Shown here: positions 1 through 6,532 of the stretch, in pieces | How the letters are laid out: each line of letters opens with the position of its first letter | How positions within the stretch are numbered: position 1 is the stretch's first letter | DNA from: Bacteroidales bacterium UBA3382 | GTDB lineage: Bacteria > Bacteroidota > Bacteroidia > Bacteroidales > UBA932 | Length of the DNA stretch: 8,490 nt | Reading direction: 5' to 3' | Assembly (NCBI GenBank): GCA_002358965.1 | Contig: DEPW01000106.1 | Coordinates: 1-8,490 of the forward strand | Notes under the pieces: model-generated | Told to the model about the DNA's origin: nothing | The model's input: the letters and a program-made list of their open reading frames with translations, nothing else | Database searches by the model: none | Position numbers and translations under genes: made by a program

Positions 1-12
1 TACCATAAAAAC

Positions 13-49
13 AACGGTTATCTTCCTTATTTTTAAGGGGATAACCGTT
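13..49. terminator. Strong hairpin, probable bidirectional intrinsic terminator
   Basis: Bases 13-22 pair perfectly with 40-49 (10 bp). An inner 4-bp stem (25-28 with 35-38) closes a 6-nt loop of mostly T. On the minus strand the hairpin is followed by a GTTTTT run (7-12 read in reverse); on the plus strand by a looser T-rich stretch (51-65). It could be a second terminator for the S41 protease gene or serve a plus-strand gene ending left of the window. The structure is seen directly; the function is inferred. Confidence 0.6.
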
Positions 50-85
50 AATTCTTCTATCTTTTGAAAATACAGAAAGTTAATG

Positions 86-137
86 AAAAAGGGCAACCCA
101 TTCAGTCGTTATTGACTTTTGGGTCACCCTCATTTTT
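86..137. terminator. Probable bidirectional terminator downstream of the S41 protease gene
   Basis: A three-part interrupted stem is visible: 90-93 with 127-130, 96-100 with 120-124, and 104-107 with 114-117, closing a 6-nt loop. An A-tract (86-90) lies on the left and a T-tract (133-137) on the right, so a U-run follows the hairpin on either strand. It starts about 65 nt past the protease stop codon, a sensible place to end that transcript. Bases 138-194 contain nothing else I can identify. Confidence 0.65.
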
Positions 138-194
138 ATGCGATTGTCGCAAGATGCCTTCTGCAATCCGTACTGCGCGGGATGCGCTGACAGG

Positions 195-1859
195 CTACGA
201 GGCGGTAGCTGTCTCGGTTTTGCTTTCGGACGGTTCGAGCAACTTCATGCTTTCGTCCCATTTGTCCATAGCCTGATGCAGCTGGGTGTCGGTACGGAGG
301 CGGATTTCGATTCCTGCCGGGTGGAAATAATATCTGACTGCGATTTCCTCTTCGATGAAAGGTATGATTTCATCCCTGTTGCTGCGTATGATGGTTTCCT
401 TGTCGATATCTACGGCTTTGGCAAGCGAATCGGCCTGAGCTCCCACGATATTCACAAGGCCTTCGTCTTCAATGGCTTTCTTTACCTCGTCCATGAGGGC
501 CTTTGCCTGGCTGCGGTAATCGAACTCTTTGCCCGAAGCGAATCTTACGAAGTCTTCGAAAGCCGCACTGTCCAACCGGAATCCCTCCGGAGTGGCTATC
601 GAATCGTGCCTTGACACATAATCGAGGGCGTATTCTTCAATGATGCCTCCCAGCACCAGCGAATATACTATGCGGCTGTATTGCTGTACCGGAATCTCGA
701 CATCCGGAGTAATGCCGCCTCCGTCCTTGACGATCCTTCCGTTACGGGTCTTGAATTCGTGTCTCAATGAGTCGGGTACATATCCTACCGAACCGTCCTG
801 TCTGCGGTTGCCATAGTCGAGAGCCTGGATGCATCTGCCGCTCGGTATATAGTATCTTGAAGTGGTCACTTTCAGTTGGCCGTTGTAAGGGAGAGGCCTT
901 ATCGACTGTACAAGTCCTTTTCCGTAGCTGCGGGTCCCCATTATCAGGCCTCTGTCCAGGTCCTGCATCGTTCCTGCGACGATTTCGGCCGATGATGCGG
1001 AGACACCGTCGATAAGCACGAGCAAAGGCATCTGTGTATCCACGGGATGTTTCGTAGTCCAGTATGAACTGCCCTTTGGATTGCTCCTGCCCTTGGCCGT
1101 TACTATGAGGGTGTTTTCGGGAAGGAAGATGGATGCTATGTCGATAGCCTCATCCAGCGCTCCGCCTCCGTTGCCGCGCAAATCGAGGATCATCCTTTTC
1201 ATGCCGGAGTCTTTCAGGGAAATCACTTTGCCTCTCATCGTTTCAGCCGCTCCTGCTGTGAAGCCTGAAAGTTTTATGTAACCGGTGCTGTCATCGAGCA
1301 TCCCTGCGTATTCGATATCCGGCAGATGTATCCTTTCGCGCACGACATCGATTTCGACCGTATCGGAAGTGCGGACCTTCTTTACTTTGAAACGGACGGA
1401 TGTTCCGGGTTTGCCTTTCATCATTTCGCTGCATTCGGCGGACTGCAGCCCGAAGACATCCTTCCCGTCAATGGAAAGTATCATGTCTCCGGCTTGCAGC
1501 CCGGCTTTGACGGCAGGGCTGCCCTCGTATGGCTCGTTGATGATGACTCCCTCTCCGGGGCGTTTGAAAATGATTGCTCCTATGCCTCCGTAAGTACCCG
1601 AAATCAGCATCTCCAGCTCCTCATGTTCCTCTTCAGGTATGTATATGGTATATGGATCAAGGCGGTTCAGCATGGCTTCGATACCGTAAGTGAGGATTTC
1701 ATCGAGCTTCACGGTATCTACATAGCTGTTTATGAGTTCTTTTATTATGGCGTTGTGGATCTCTATCGTCTCGCCGTTCTTGAAATTCTGGGATTGTCCG
1801 TATGCATGTGCCGACAGCAGTATGAAGACAATCGTGGAAAATAATCCGAATCTTCGCAT
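195..1859 (-). CDS. Secreted S41 family C-terminal processing peptidase with PDZ domain
   Basis: A 554-residue serine protease of the CtpA/Prc family (MEROPS S41), which degrades or trims proteins outside the cytoplasm. Residues 1-21 form a signal peptide (basic MRR, hydrophobic core, Ala/Gly before Gln), so it should act in the periplasm. A helical N-terminal segment (about 30-85) precedes a PDZ domain (about 85-165), with its ligand-binding GGIGA near 91-95. The protease core spans about 185-395. The S41 catalytic set is intact: Ser289 in SASSAE, Lys314 in SYGKG and Gln318, with the family's Ser-to-Lys spacing of 25. The region after about 395 is predominantly helical and ends in a Ser/Thr/Glu-rich tail. 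Length suits Bacteroidota S41 proteins. The ATG at 1859 is chosen because the signal peptide begins there. It is divergent from rdgB and looks monocistronic. The natural substrate cannot be told from sequence, and the name ctpA is not secure because Bacteroidota carry several paralogues. Confidence 0.95.
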   Translation of the reverse strand: MRRFGLFSTIVFILLSAHAYGQSQNFKNGETIEIHNAIIKELINSYVDTVKLDEILTYGIEAMLNRLDPYTIYIPEEEHEELEMLISGTYGGIGAIIFKRPGEGVIINEPYEGSPAVKAGLQAGDMILSIDGKDVFGLQSAECSEMMKGKPGTSVRFKVKKVRTSDTVEIDVVRERIHLPDIEYAGMLDDSTGYIKLSGFTAGAAETMRGKVISLKDSGMKRMILDLRGNGGGALDEAIDIASIFLPENTLIVTAKGRSNPKGSSYWTTKHPVDTQMPLLVLIDGVSASSAEIVAGTMQDLDRGLIMGTRSYGKGLVQSIRPLPYNGQLKVTTSRYYIPSGRCIQALDYGNRRQDGSVGYVPDSLRHEFKTRNGRIVKDGGGITPDVEIPVQQYSRIVYSLVLGGIIEEYALDYVSRHDSIATPEGFRLDSAAFEDFVRFASGKEFDYRSQAKALMDEVKKAIEDEGLVNIVGAQADSLAKAVDIDKETIIRSNRDEIIPFIEEEIAVRYYFHPAGIEIRLRTDTQLHQAMDKWDESMKLLEPSESKTETATAS

Positions 1860-1905
1860 AGATGTATTTTTTCAAAATTAATTTTTCTGTAATGCAATAA
1901 ACATA

Positions 1906-1913
1906 CAAAGTTA
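1906..1913 (-). promoter_or_regulatory. Candidate -7 element for the S41 protease gene
   Basis: Read on the minus strand this is TAACTTTG, an exact match to the Bacteroidota -7 consensus TAnnTTTG. Transcription would begin around 1900, leaving a leader of about 40 nt before the ATG at 1859. No good TTTG is seen at the -33 position (about 1933-1936), so the call rests on the -7 box and its position. A second match, TAATTTTG at 1880-1873, lies so close to the start codon that it would leave almost no leader. Confidence 0.5.
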
Positions 1914-1925
1914 CTCTTTTATATG

Positions 1926-1933
1926 TAATTTTG
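1926..1933 (+). promoter_or_regulatory. Candidate -7 element for the rdgB-recO-GH3 cluster
   Basis: TAATTTTG matches the Bacteroidota -7 consensus TAnnTTTG and sits 23 nt before the rdgB ATG at 1957, giving a leader of roughly 18-20 nt. The expected -33 site (about 1903-1906) is not TTTG and overlaps the opposite-strand -7 box. It is the only plausible promoter seen for the plus-strand cluster. Confidence 0.45.
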
Positions 1934-1956
1934 TCGTCTGATAACAAGCAATCGAT

Positions 1957-2556
1957 ATGGAATTGGTATTCGCGACAGGGAACAAAGGAAAGCTCAGAGA
2001 GGCGTCGGAGATATTGGGGCCGCGTTTCAGCCTTGTCTCGCCAGCGGACATCGGACATCCCGAAGATGTGGAGGAAACCGGGACGACGATGAAGGAAAAC
2101 GCCGCAATCAAGGCAAGGCATATATGGAACGCTACGGGGAAAAACTGTTTTGCAGACGACTCCGGGCTGGAAGTCGATGCCCTGGACGGCGCCCCGGGAG
2201 TGTATTCGGCAAGATACGCCGGGGAAGGAAAGGATTTTTCCAGGAATATCCGCAAAGTGCTGGACGAACTTGCCAAGGCCGGTGACAAGAAAGGCATGCG
2301 CGCCCGTTTCAGGTGTGTCATCGCTCTCATTTATGAAGGAAAGGAATATTATTTCGACGGAACGCTCGAGGGAAGGATAACTCTGACACCGGCGGGCGGA
2401 GGCGGCTTTGGCTACGACCCGATTTTCATTCCTGAAGGCCATGACAGGACTCTGGCCGAAATGGCTGAAGACGAGAAGAACAGGATTTCCCACAGGTACG
2501 AGGCTTTGGCGAAGATGTGCGCCGCGCTTTCCGGAATCGTCGCAGGAAGACAGTAA
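1957..2556 (+). CDS. rdgB: RdgB/HAM1 non-canonical purine NTP pyrophosphatase
   Basis: A 199-residue cytoplasmic enzyme that hydrolyses XTP, ITP and dITP to the monophosphate and pyrophosphate, keeping deaminated purines out of DNA and RNA. The family signatures appear in order: ATGNKGK (6-12) for triphosphate binding, ADDSGL (66-71) with the metal-binding/catalytic Asp68, GVYSARYAG (81-89), the base-recognition segment GFGYDPIF (150-157), and NRISHR (175-180). Length equals the usual family size of about 200. The ATG at 1957 starts directly at the conserved first beta strand; there is no recognisable Shine-Dalgarno, which is normal for Bacteroidota. It is the first gene of a plus-strand cluster, with recO following after 12 nt. 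Both proteins limit DNA damage, so shared transcription is reasonable. Confidence 0.96.
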   Translation: MELVFATGNKGKLREASEILGPRFSLVSPADIGHPEDVEETGTTMKENAAIKARHIWNATGKNCFADDSGLEVDALDGAPGVYSARYAGEGKDFSRNIRKVLDELAKAGDKKGMRARFRCVIALIYEGKEYYFDGTLEGRITLTPAGGGGFGYDPIFIPEGHDRTLAEMAEDEKNRISHRYEALAKMCAALSGIVAGRQ

Positions 2557-2568
2557 ATCCGCTGCAAG

Positions 2569-3234
2569 ATGAAAAGGGAGACTACGGACCTTATAGTCCT
2601 GCATACTACGAAGTTCGGGGAAAACGCCCTCGTCGTCCATGCGCTCTCGCCTCTGTATGGCCGTTGCGGCCTGATCATCAAAGGCGTCGGAGGCGGGAAG
2701 AACAAACGCGCCTCGGCGCTTTTTCAGCCCCTGAACATACTGGAAGCGGTCGTGGACGAAAACCCTAAAAGCTCCCTGCTGTCTTTGCGGACAGCCGAAG
2801 GGAAACATTGTTTCCCTTCGATACGCAGCAATGTCTTCAAGAACTGTATCTCGGTATTCATAAGCGAATTGCTGTACCGCTCCCTGTCCGAGGGCAGCCG
2901 GGAAGAGGGGCTGTTCGAATGGGTCGAGAAGATGGCCTGTGTGCTCGAAGGCATGGACGAAGGATTTTCCAATTTCCATATATATTTTACGGTAGGCTTT
3001 TGCGGAATGCTCGGGTTCGCGCCGAACGACGATTCGGGGTATAGGTTTTCCGAGGCAAACCGCCGCTTCCTGCATGATGTGGCGGCTTCGGATTTTGCCG
3101 GATGCATGGCTTTGCCTGCAAGCGGAAACAGCCGCCTGTCATTAATGGAGGACTTGATAGGCTACCTTGAGTACCATACGGATAAATCACTTGACATTAA
3201 ATCCTTAAAAGTTTTGCACGATTTGCTATGCTGA
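2569..3234 (+). CDS. recO: DNA repair protein RecO
   Basis: A 221-residue RecO-like protein. RecO works with RecR (and RecF) to load RecA onto SSB-coated single-stranded DNA and anneals complementary strands. The N-terminal OB-fold is recognisable from the opening TTDLIVLHTTKFGENALVV, the GRCGLIIKGVGGGKN segment (about 27-41) and FQPLNILEAVV (about 48-58). The C-terminal helical part carries ISELLYRSL (about 93-101) and YFTVGFCGMLGFAPN (about 139-153), a characteristic RecO stretch. It is slightly shorter than E. coli RecO (about 240) and lacks the clustered zinc-binding cysteines of some RecO proteins. The stop overlaps the next start by 7 nt, implying translational coupling with the GH3-family gene. 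RecO diverges strongly in sequence; identification rests on the N-terminal pattern, size and context. Confidence 0.9.
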   Translation: MKRETTDLIVLHTTKFGENALVVHALSPLYGRCGLIIKGVGGGKNKRASALFQPLNILEAVVDENPKSSLLSLRTAEGKHCFPSIRSNVFKNCISVFISELLYRSLSEGSREEGLFEWVEKMACVLEGMDEGFSNFHIYFTVGFCGMLGFAPNDDSGYRFSEANRRFLHDVAASDFAGCMALPASGNSRLSLMEDLIGYLEYHTDKSLDIKSLKVLHDLLC

Positions 3235-4736
3235 CGAAACTCTTTAACATATACCCGCATCCGCGGAAGGCCCAGGAGCAAGTGCTGAAGGAGCTGGTGC
3301 GCGGAGGAAGCGACACGGCTTTCGGAAAGAAATTCGGCCTGGGTTCCGTGCGCGGCCCAGAGCAGTTCGGCAAGAAGATCCCGTTGCACGATTATGACGC
3401 TCTCGAACCTTACATCAAAAGGCTCGTGGACGGTGAAGACTATATATTGTGGAACCAGAAATGCCGTTTCTTTGCCAAATCTTCCGGAACGAGTTCCTCT
3501 AAAAGCAAATACATCCCCATCACCCCGGACAATCTCGGCAAATGCCATTACAGAGGATTCAAGATGATGCTTGCCTCATACGTGCATTCGAACCATTCCA
3601 CAAGGATCTTCGCCGGAAAATCCCTGACAATAGCCGGCACGCTCGAGGAAGACAAGTCCAGGGGCATATTCACCGGAGACCTGTCGGGGGTGCTTATGCG
3701 CAATTCTCCTAAGGTGGCCGAACTGTTCAGGGCCCCGAAAAGGGATATCGCGCTGATTTCGGATTTCGATGAGAAGATAGAGGCAATCAACCGCATGTAT
3801 TCCAAAGCCAATGTGACTTCGATAGCCGGCGTGCCGGCCTGGAACCTGCTCATGATAGAGAAGCTGCTCGAATTGAACGGGCTTTCTAACCTGTGCGAGC
3901 TATGGCCTGGAATGGAACTGTACATGCATGGCGGGACCGGTTTCGGTCCATACAGAGAGACTTTCAAGAGACTGATACCTTCGGACAGGATGCATTATCT
4001 TGAAAACTACAATGCTTCCGAAGGCTATTTCGCTTTCCAGGACGATTTGTCGGATCCCGGCATGCTGCTTACCCTGAACAACGGCGTTTACTATGAGTTC
4101 ATACCGATGTCTCTTCTCGACAAGGCCCTGGAAGATGCGGCTTTGATACGGTCGGGGGAGCCCGTGGATGGAAAATATGTCGAATTCGACACTTTGGAGA
4201 CCGTCCGCAAGGATGTCGACTATGCCATGGTGATATCGACCAATGCCGGTCTGTGGAGATACCTGATTGGGGACTGTGTGCGCTTCGTATCGCTCGATCC
4301 TTTCAAAATAGTCATATCGGGCCGTACCAAGTTGTTCATCAACGCTTTCGGAGAGGAACTCATGATAGGCAATACGGACAAGGCTGTGGCCGTAGTCAGC
4401 AAGCGCTTCGGTGTCAGAGTCAGGGACTATACAGTCGCGCCTGTATTTTTGTCAGCCGGAGGGGCGCACCAATGGCTGATAGAGTTCATCGGCAAGAGGC
4501 CGGATGCGGAGGCTTTTGCCGACGCGCTTGACAGTGAGCTGCAGCAGCTCAACTCTGATTATGAGGCGAAAAGGACGCATACCCATACGATGGAGAGGCT
4601 CCGTCTGACCATCGTTCCCGAAACCACTTTTGTCAGATGGATGGCGTCGAAAGGCAAGAAAGGCGGCCAGAACAAGGTCCCGCGCCTGTGCAATGACAGG
4701 AAAACAGTCGATGAAATACTTGCCATGCTGGAATAG
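3228..4736 (+). CDS. GH3-family acyl-adenylating enzyme of unknown substrate
   Basis: A 502-residue member of the GH3 auxin-responsive promoter family, part of the ANL adenylating superfamily. Plant members use ATP to activate a carboxylic acid such as auxin or jasmonate and join it to an amino acid; the substrates of bacterial homologues are largely unknown. Visible motifs: the phosphate-binding loop FAKSSGTSSSKSKYIPIT (82-99), NYNASEGYF (260-268, adenine/acyl pocket), GLWRYLIGDCVRF (341-353), and the hinge SGRTKLFINAFGEEL (364-378) leading to the C-terminal lid. KGGQNKVPRL (478-487) is the probable C-terminal lysine motif. No signal peptide or membrane segment is seen, so it should be cytoplasmic. 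The start is the ATG at 3228 inside the end of recO. All core motifs look intact, so an active enzyme is expected. The family assignment is firm, but any claim of hormone conjugation here would be speculation. Confidence 0.92.
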   Translation: MLTKLFNIYPHPRKAQEQVLKELVRGGSDTAFGKKFGLGSVRGPEQFGKKIPLHDYDALEPYIKRLVDGEDYILWNQKCRFFAKSSGTSSSKSKYIPITPDNLGKCHYRGFKMMLASYVHSNHSTRIFAGKSLTIAGTLEEDKSRGIFTGDLSGVLMRNSPKVAELFRAPKRDIALISDFDEKIEAINRMYSKANVTSIAGVPAWNLLMIEKLLELNGLSNLCELWPGMELYMHGGTGFGPYRETFKRLIPSDRMHYLENYNASEGYFAFQDDLSDPGMLLTLNNGVYYEFIPMSLLDKALEDAALIRSGEPVDGKYVEFDTLETVRKDVDYAMVISTNAGLWRYLIGDCVRFVSLDPFKIVISGRTKLFINAFGEELMIGNTDKAVAVVSKRFGVRVRDYTVAPVFLSAGGAHQWLIEFIGKRPDAEAFADALDSELQQLNSDYEAKRTHTHTMERLRLTIVPETTFVRWMASKGKKGGQNKVPRLCNDRKTVDEILAMLE

Positions 4737-4788
4737 GTACGGATTTTGATAGGGTAAAGGGCTTTGATTTAGAAAATTATTGTTTTTT

Positions 4789-5469
4789 ATGGGATTCATG
4801 TCGATTTATCTTATAGCCGGGGTCATTGCTGTGGCCGGTATGATAGTGCAGTGGCAGTTGCAGAGCAGATTCAACAAATATTCGCATATTCCGTTGCGGA
4901 GCGGGATGACTGGAGCCGATGTGGCCAGGAAGATGCTTGCCGACAACGGCATCTATGATGTCGAAGTAGTGGCGACGCGCGGAATGTTGACGGACCATTA
5001 TGATCCGAGGAGCAGACGCATCGCATTGAGCGAAGCGGTCTACGGCAGCTATTCCGTAGCGGCGGCGGCGGTGGCGGCCCATGAATGCGGCCATGCCGTC
5101 CAGCATGCCGTCGGATATGCACCTTTGAAACTCCGTTCGGCCCTCGTGCCGGTGGTGACATTTTCATCGTGGCTCGTCCCATGGGTGCTCATCCTGGGAA
5201 TCCTGCTTATCAACATATTTCCGAGTCTGCTGTGGCTGGGGATAGCCCTCTTTGCCGTAACCACGATTTTCAGCGTAGTGACTCTTCCGGTCGAAATCAA
5301 TGCCAGCCGCAGGGCGATCGCCTGGTTGGGCGATGCAGGCATCACCGATGTCACCAATCATGACAAGGCGGTGGACGCCCTCAGGTGGGCGGCGTATACT
5401 TATGTGATAGACGCCATCGGTTCCATAGCCACCCTATTATATTATATAGGTATAGCAAGGCGTAATTGA
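4789..5469 (+). CDS. YugP-type membrane zinc metallopeptidase
   Basis: A 226-residue integral membrane protein of the neutral zinc metallopeptidase family typified by Bacillus YugP. Zinc-site residues are visible: HECGH (98-102) is the HEXXH motif, followed by AVQHA, and Glu169 in LPVEINASRRA is the likely third ligand. Hydrophobic segments lie at about 5-21, 118-143, 145-167 and 200-222, with the active site between the first and second. SGMTGADVARKML (38-50) and DHYDPRSRRIALSE (69-82) are typical of the family. Three starts are possible: TTG 4780, ATG 4789 and ATG 4798; 4789 is the first ATG and keeps the whole first membrane segment. It follows the GH3 gene after 52 nt of T-rich sequence with no clear promoter or terminator, so co-transcription is plausible. 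A run of four GCG codons (5059-5070) lies just before the catalytic histidine. Substrate unknown. Confidence 0.9.
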   Translation: MGFMSIYLIAGVIAVAGMIVQWQLQSRFNKYSHIPLRSGMTGADVARKMLADNGIYDVEVVATRGMLTDHYDPRSRRIALSEAVYGSYSVAAAAVAAHECGHAVQHAVGYAPLKLRSALVPVVTFSSWLVPWVLILGILLINIFPSLLWLGIALFAVTTIFSVVTLPVEINASRRAIAWLGDAGITDVTNHDKAVDALRWAAYTYVIDAIGSIATLLYYIGIARRN

Positions 5470-5483
5470 GAGACGAAATCTTG

Positions 5484-5510
5484 TCCCAAAGCTGCGGGGC
5501 GGCTTCAGGA
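5484..5510. terminator. Candidate hairpin between the convergent zinc peptidase and lpxK genes
   Basis: Bases 5489-5495 pair with 5499-5505 (6 Watson-Crick pairs plus one G-T) around a GGG triloop, and an outer TCC/GGA stem (5484-5486 with 5508-5510) extends it. It lies in the 35-bp convergent gap and includes the lpxK stop codon. There is no T-run on either side, so it is not a canonical intrinsic terminator; it may act as a 3'-end stabiliser or have no role. Confidence 0.35.
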
Positions 5511-6530
5511 CTTCTCGTATTCCATCAGCTTTTTTCTGAAATCTTCTTCCTGGCCTTCAAGGGGAAACCTTGTGCGGATAGGAAGGTAAAATAGTTTGTT
5601 TTTTAATTCGTCAGGGATGTCCGTGCGTTCCATTATGCGCTGGGCATCCTTTTCAGTCGTAAGTACCAGAGCCGTCGGATTGGCTTTGGATATCGCATAT
5701 ATCCCCTTTATGTCCGAACGGGAGTATTTGTGGTGGTCGGGAAACTCCAGTGTCTTCAGGATTCTGTAATATTCGGAGACATATTGTTTCATCGGTCTGT
5801 CGTCGGCTATTCCGGTAAACATTATCGCTCTCTTCGAATATGCGTAGCGGGAGTCCGCTTCCGGAAAGACAGGTGTTGCCTGGGAATATTCGATGCATGT
5901 GAAGTATATGCTCTTGCCGGTGTCTTTAAGCCCGGCATCGGCAAGCCATACGGCGGCGTCTTCTTCCGTGATGCATGGAGGGCATTTGGTGATGATGACG
6001 ATATCTGCTGCGGAAAGCCGTGAGGGGAGATCCCTGAGCCTTCCGAACGGAAGCAGGCGGTCTTTGTTCAATGGCCGCATCCAGTCTATCAGTACGATTG
6101 AGAGCGAAGGCTTGAGTTTTCTGTACTGGAAAGCGTCGTCCAGGATGATTACCTGCGGCCTTTTGTCCGGTTCCATGCCCTCCAGCATGCTTATGCCGTG
6201 CAGGCGCGACTTGTCCACCGCCACTACTGCTTCGGGAAAATTGCGTTTGATCTGTACGGGTTCGTCTCCGAAGCGTGTGGCACCTCCGTCCGCCGGGACG
6301 AATGCGAACCCTTTGCTCTTACGCTTGTAACCCCTTGAAAGCACGCCGATGCGTCTGTGTCCCGTCAGCATCCTGGCGAGCATTTCGGTATGCGGGGTCT
6401 TTCCGGTGCCTCCGACGGTAATGTTGCCTATGCAGATGGTGAATGTGCCGGCGGTAAAGCTCTTCTTTATGCCCTTGTCGTAAAGCAGATGCCTTATCTT
6501 CAGGACAAGGCCGTAAGGTGATAGTGTCAT
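5505..6530 (-). CDS. lpxK: Tetraacyldisaccharide 4'-kinase LpxK
   Basis: A 341-residue inner-membrane-associated kinase that phosphorylates the 4' position of tetraacyldisaccharide-1-phosphate to form lipid IVA in the Raetz lipid A pathway. The P-loop GNITVGGTGKTP (35-46) is the LpxK hallmark. Further family motifs are LSRGYKR (64-70), GDEP (88-91), DDAFQYRKL (131-139), FPDHHKYS (263-270) and TEKDAQRI (292-299). The N-terminal 1-20 is the amphipathic membrane-contact helix. Length is close to the family norm (E. coli 328). The ATG at 6530 is chosen over upstream in-frame starts at 6545 and 6650 because a good Shine-Dalgarno, GGAGGG (6543-6538), sits 7 nt before it inside the end of dusB. The dusB stop is only 2 nt upstream, so the two genes form an operon. 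This gene implies a Gram-negative outer membrane with lipid A. Confidence 0.96.
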   Translation of the reverse strand: MTLSPYGLVLKIRHLLYDKGIKKSFTAGTFTICIGNITVGGTGKTPHTEMLARMLTGHRRIGVLSRGYKRKSKGFAFVPADGGATRFGDEPVQIKRNFPEAVVAVDKSRLHGISMLEGMEPDKRPQVIILDDAFQYRKLKPSLSIVLIDWMRPLNKDRLLPFGRLRDLPSRLSAADIVIITKCPPCITEEDAAVWLADAGLKDTGKSIYFTCIEYSQATPVFPEADSRYAYSKRAIMFTGIADDRPMKQYVSEYYRILKTLEFPDHHKYSRSDIKGIYAISKANPTALVLTTEKDAQRIMERTDIPDELKNKLFYLPIRTRFPLEGQEEDFRKKLMEYEKS

Positions 6531-6532
6531 AG

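Noticed and set aside
58..66. TATCTTTTG resembling a plus-strand -7 box
   Set aside because: It has one extra T relative to TAnnTTTG, no TTTG at -33, and no plus-strand gene follows it.
1326..1844. 172-codon plus-strand open frame antisense to the S41 protease
   Set aside because: It is a shadow of the signal peptide/PDZ coding region with no domain and no upstream promoter.
1699..3075. 458-codon open frame on the minus strand antisense to rdgB and most of recO, extending into the start of the S41 gene
   Set aside because: It runs through two conserved plus-strand genes and the divergent promoter region, and its translation is Arg/His/Cys/Pro-rich with no recognisable domain. It probably stays open because the sense genes rarely use the codons that would create antisense stops in that register.
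4737..4788. Possible promoter between the GH3 gene and the zinc peptidase gene
   Set aside because: TTTG sequences occur at 4745-4748 and 4763-4766, but no TAnnTTTG lies at a suitable distance from either.
5059..5070. (GCG)4 microsatellite as a phase-variation tract
   Set aside because: A trinucleotide unit cannot cause frameshifts, and Ala-rich sequence before HEXXH is acceptable for a helix; it is mentioned only as a minor slippage site.
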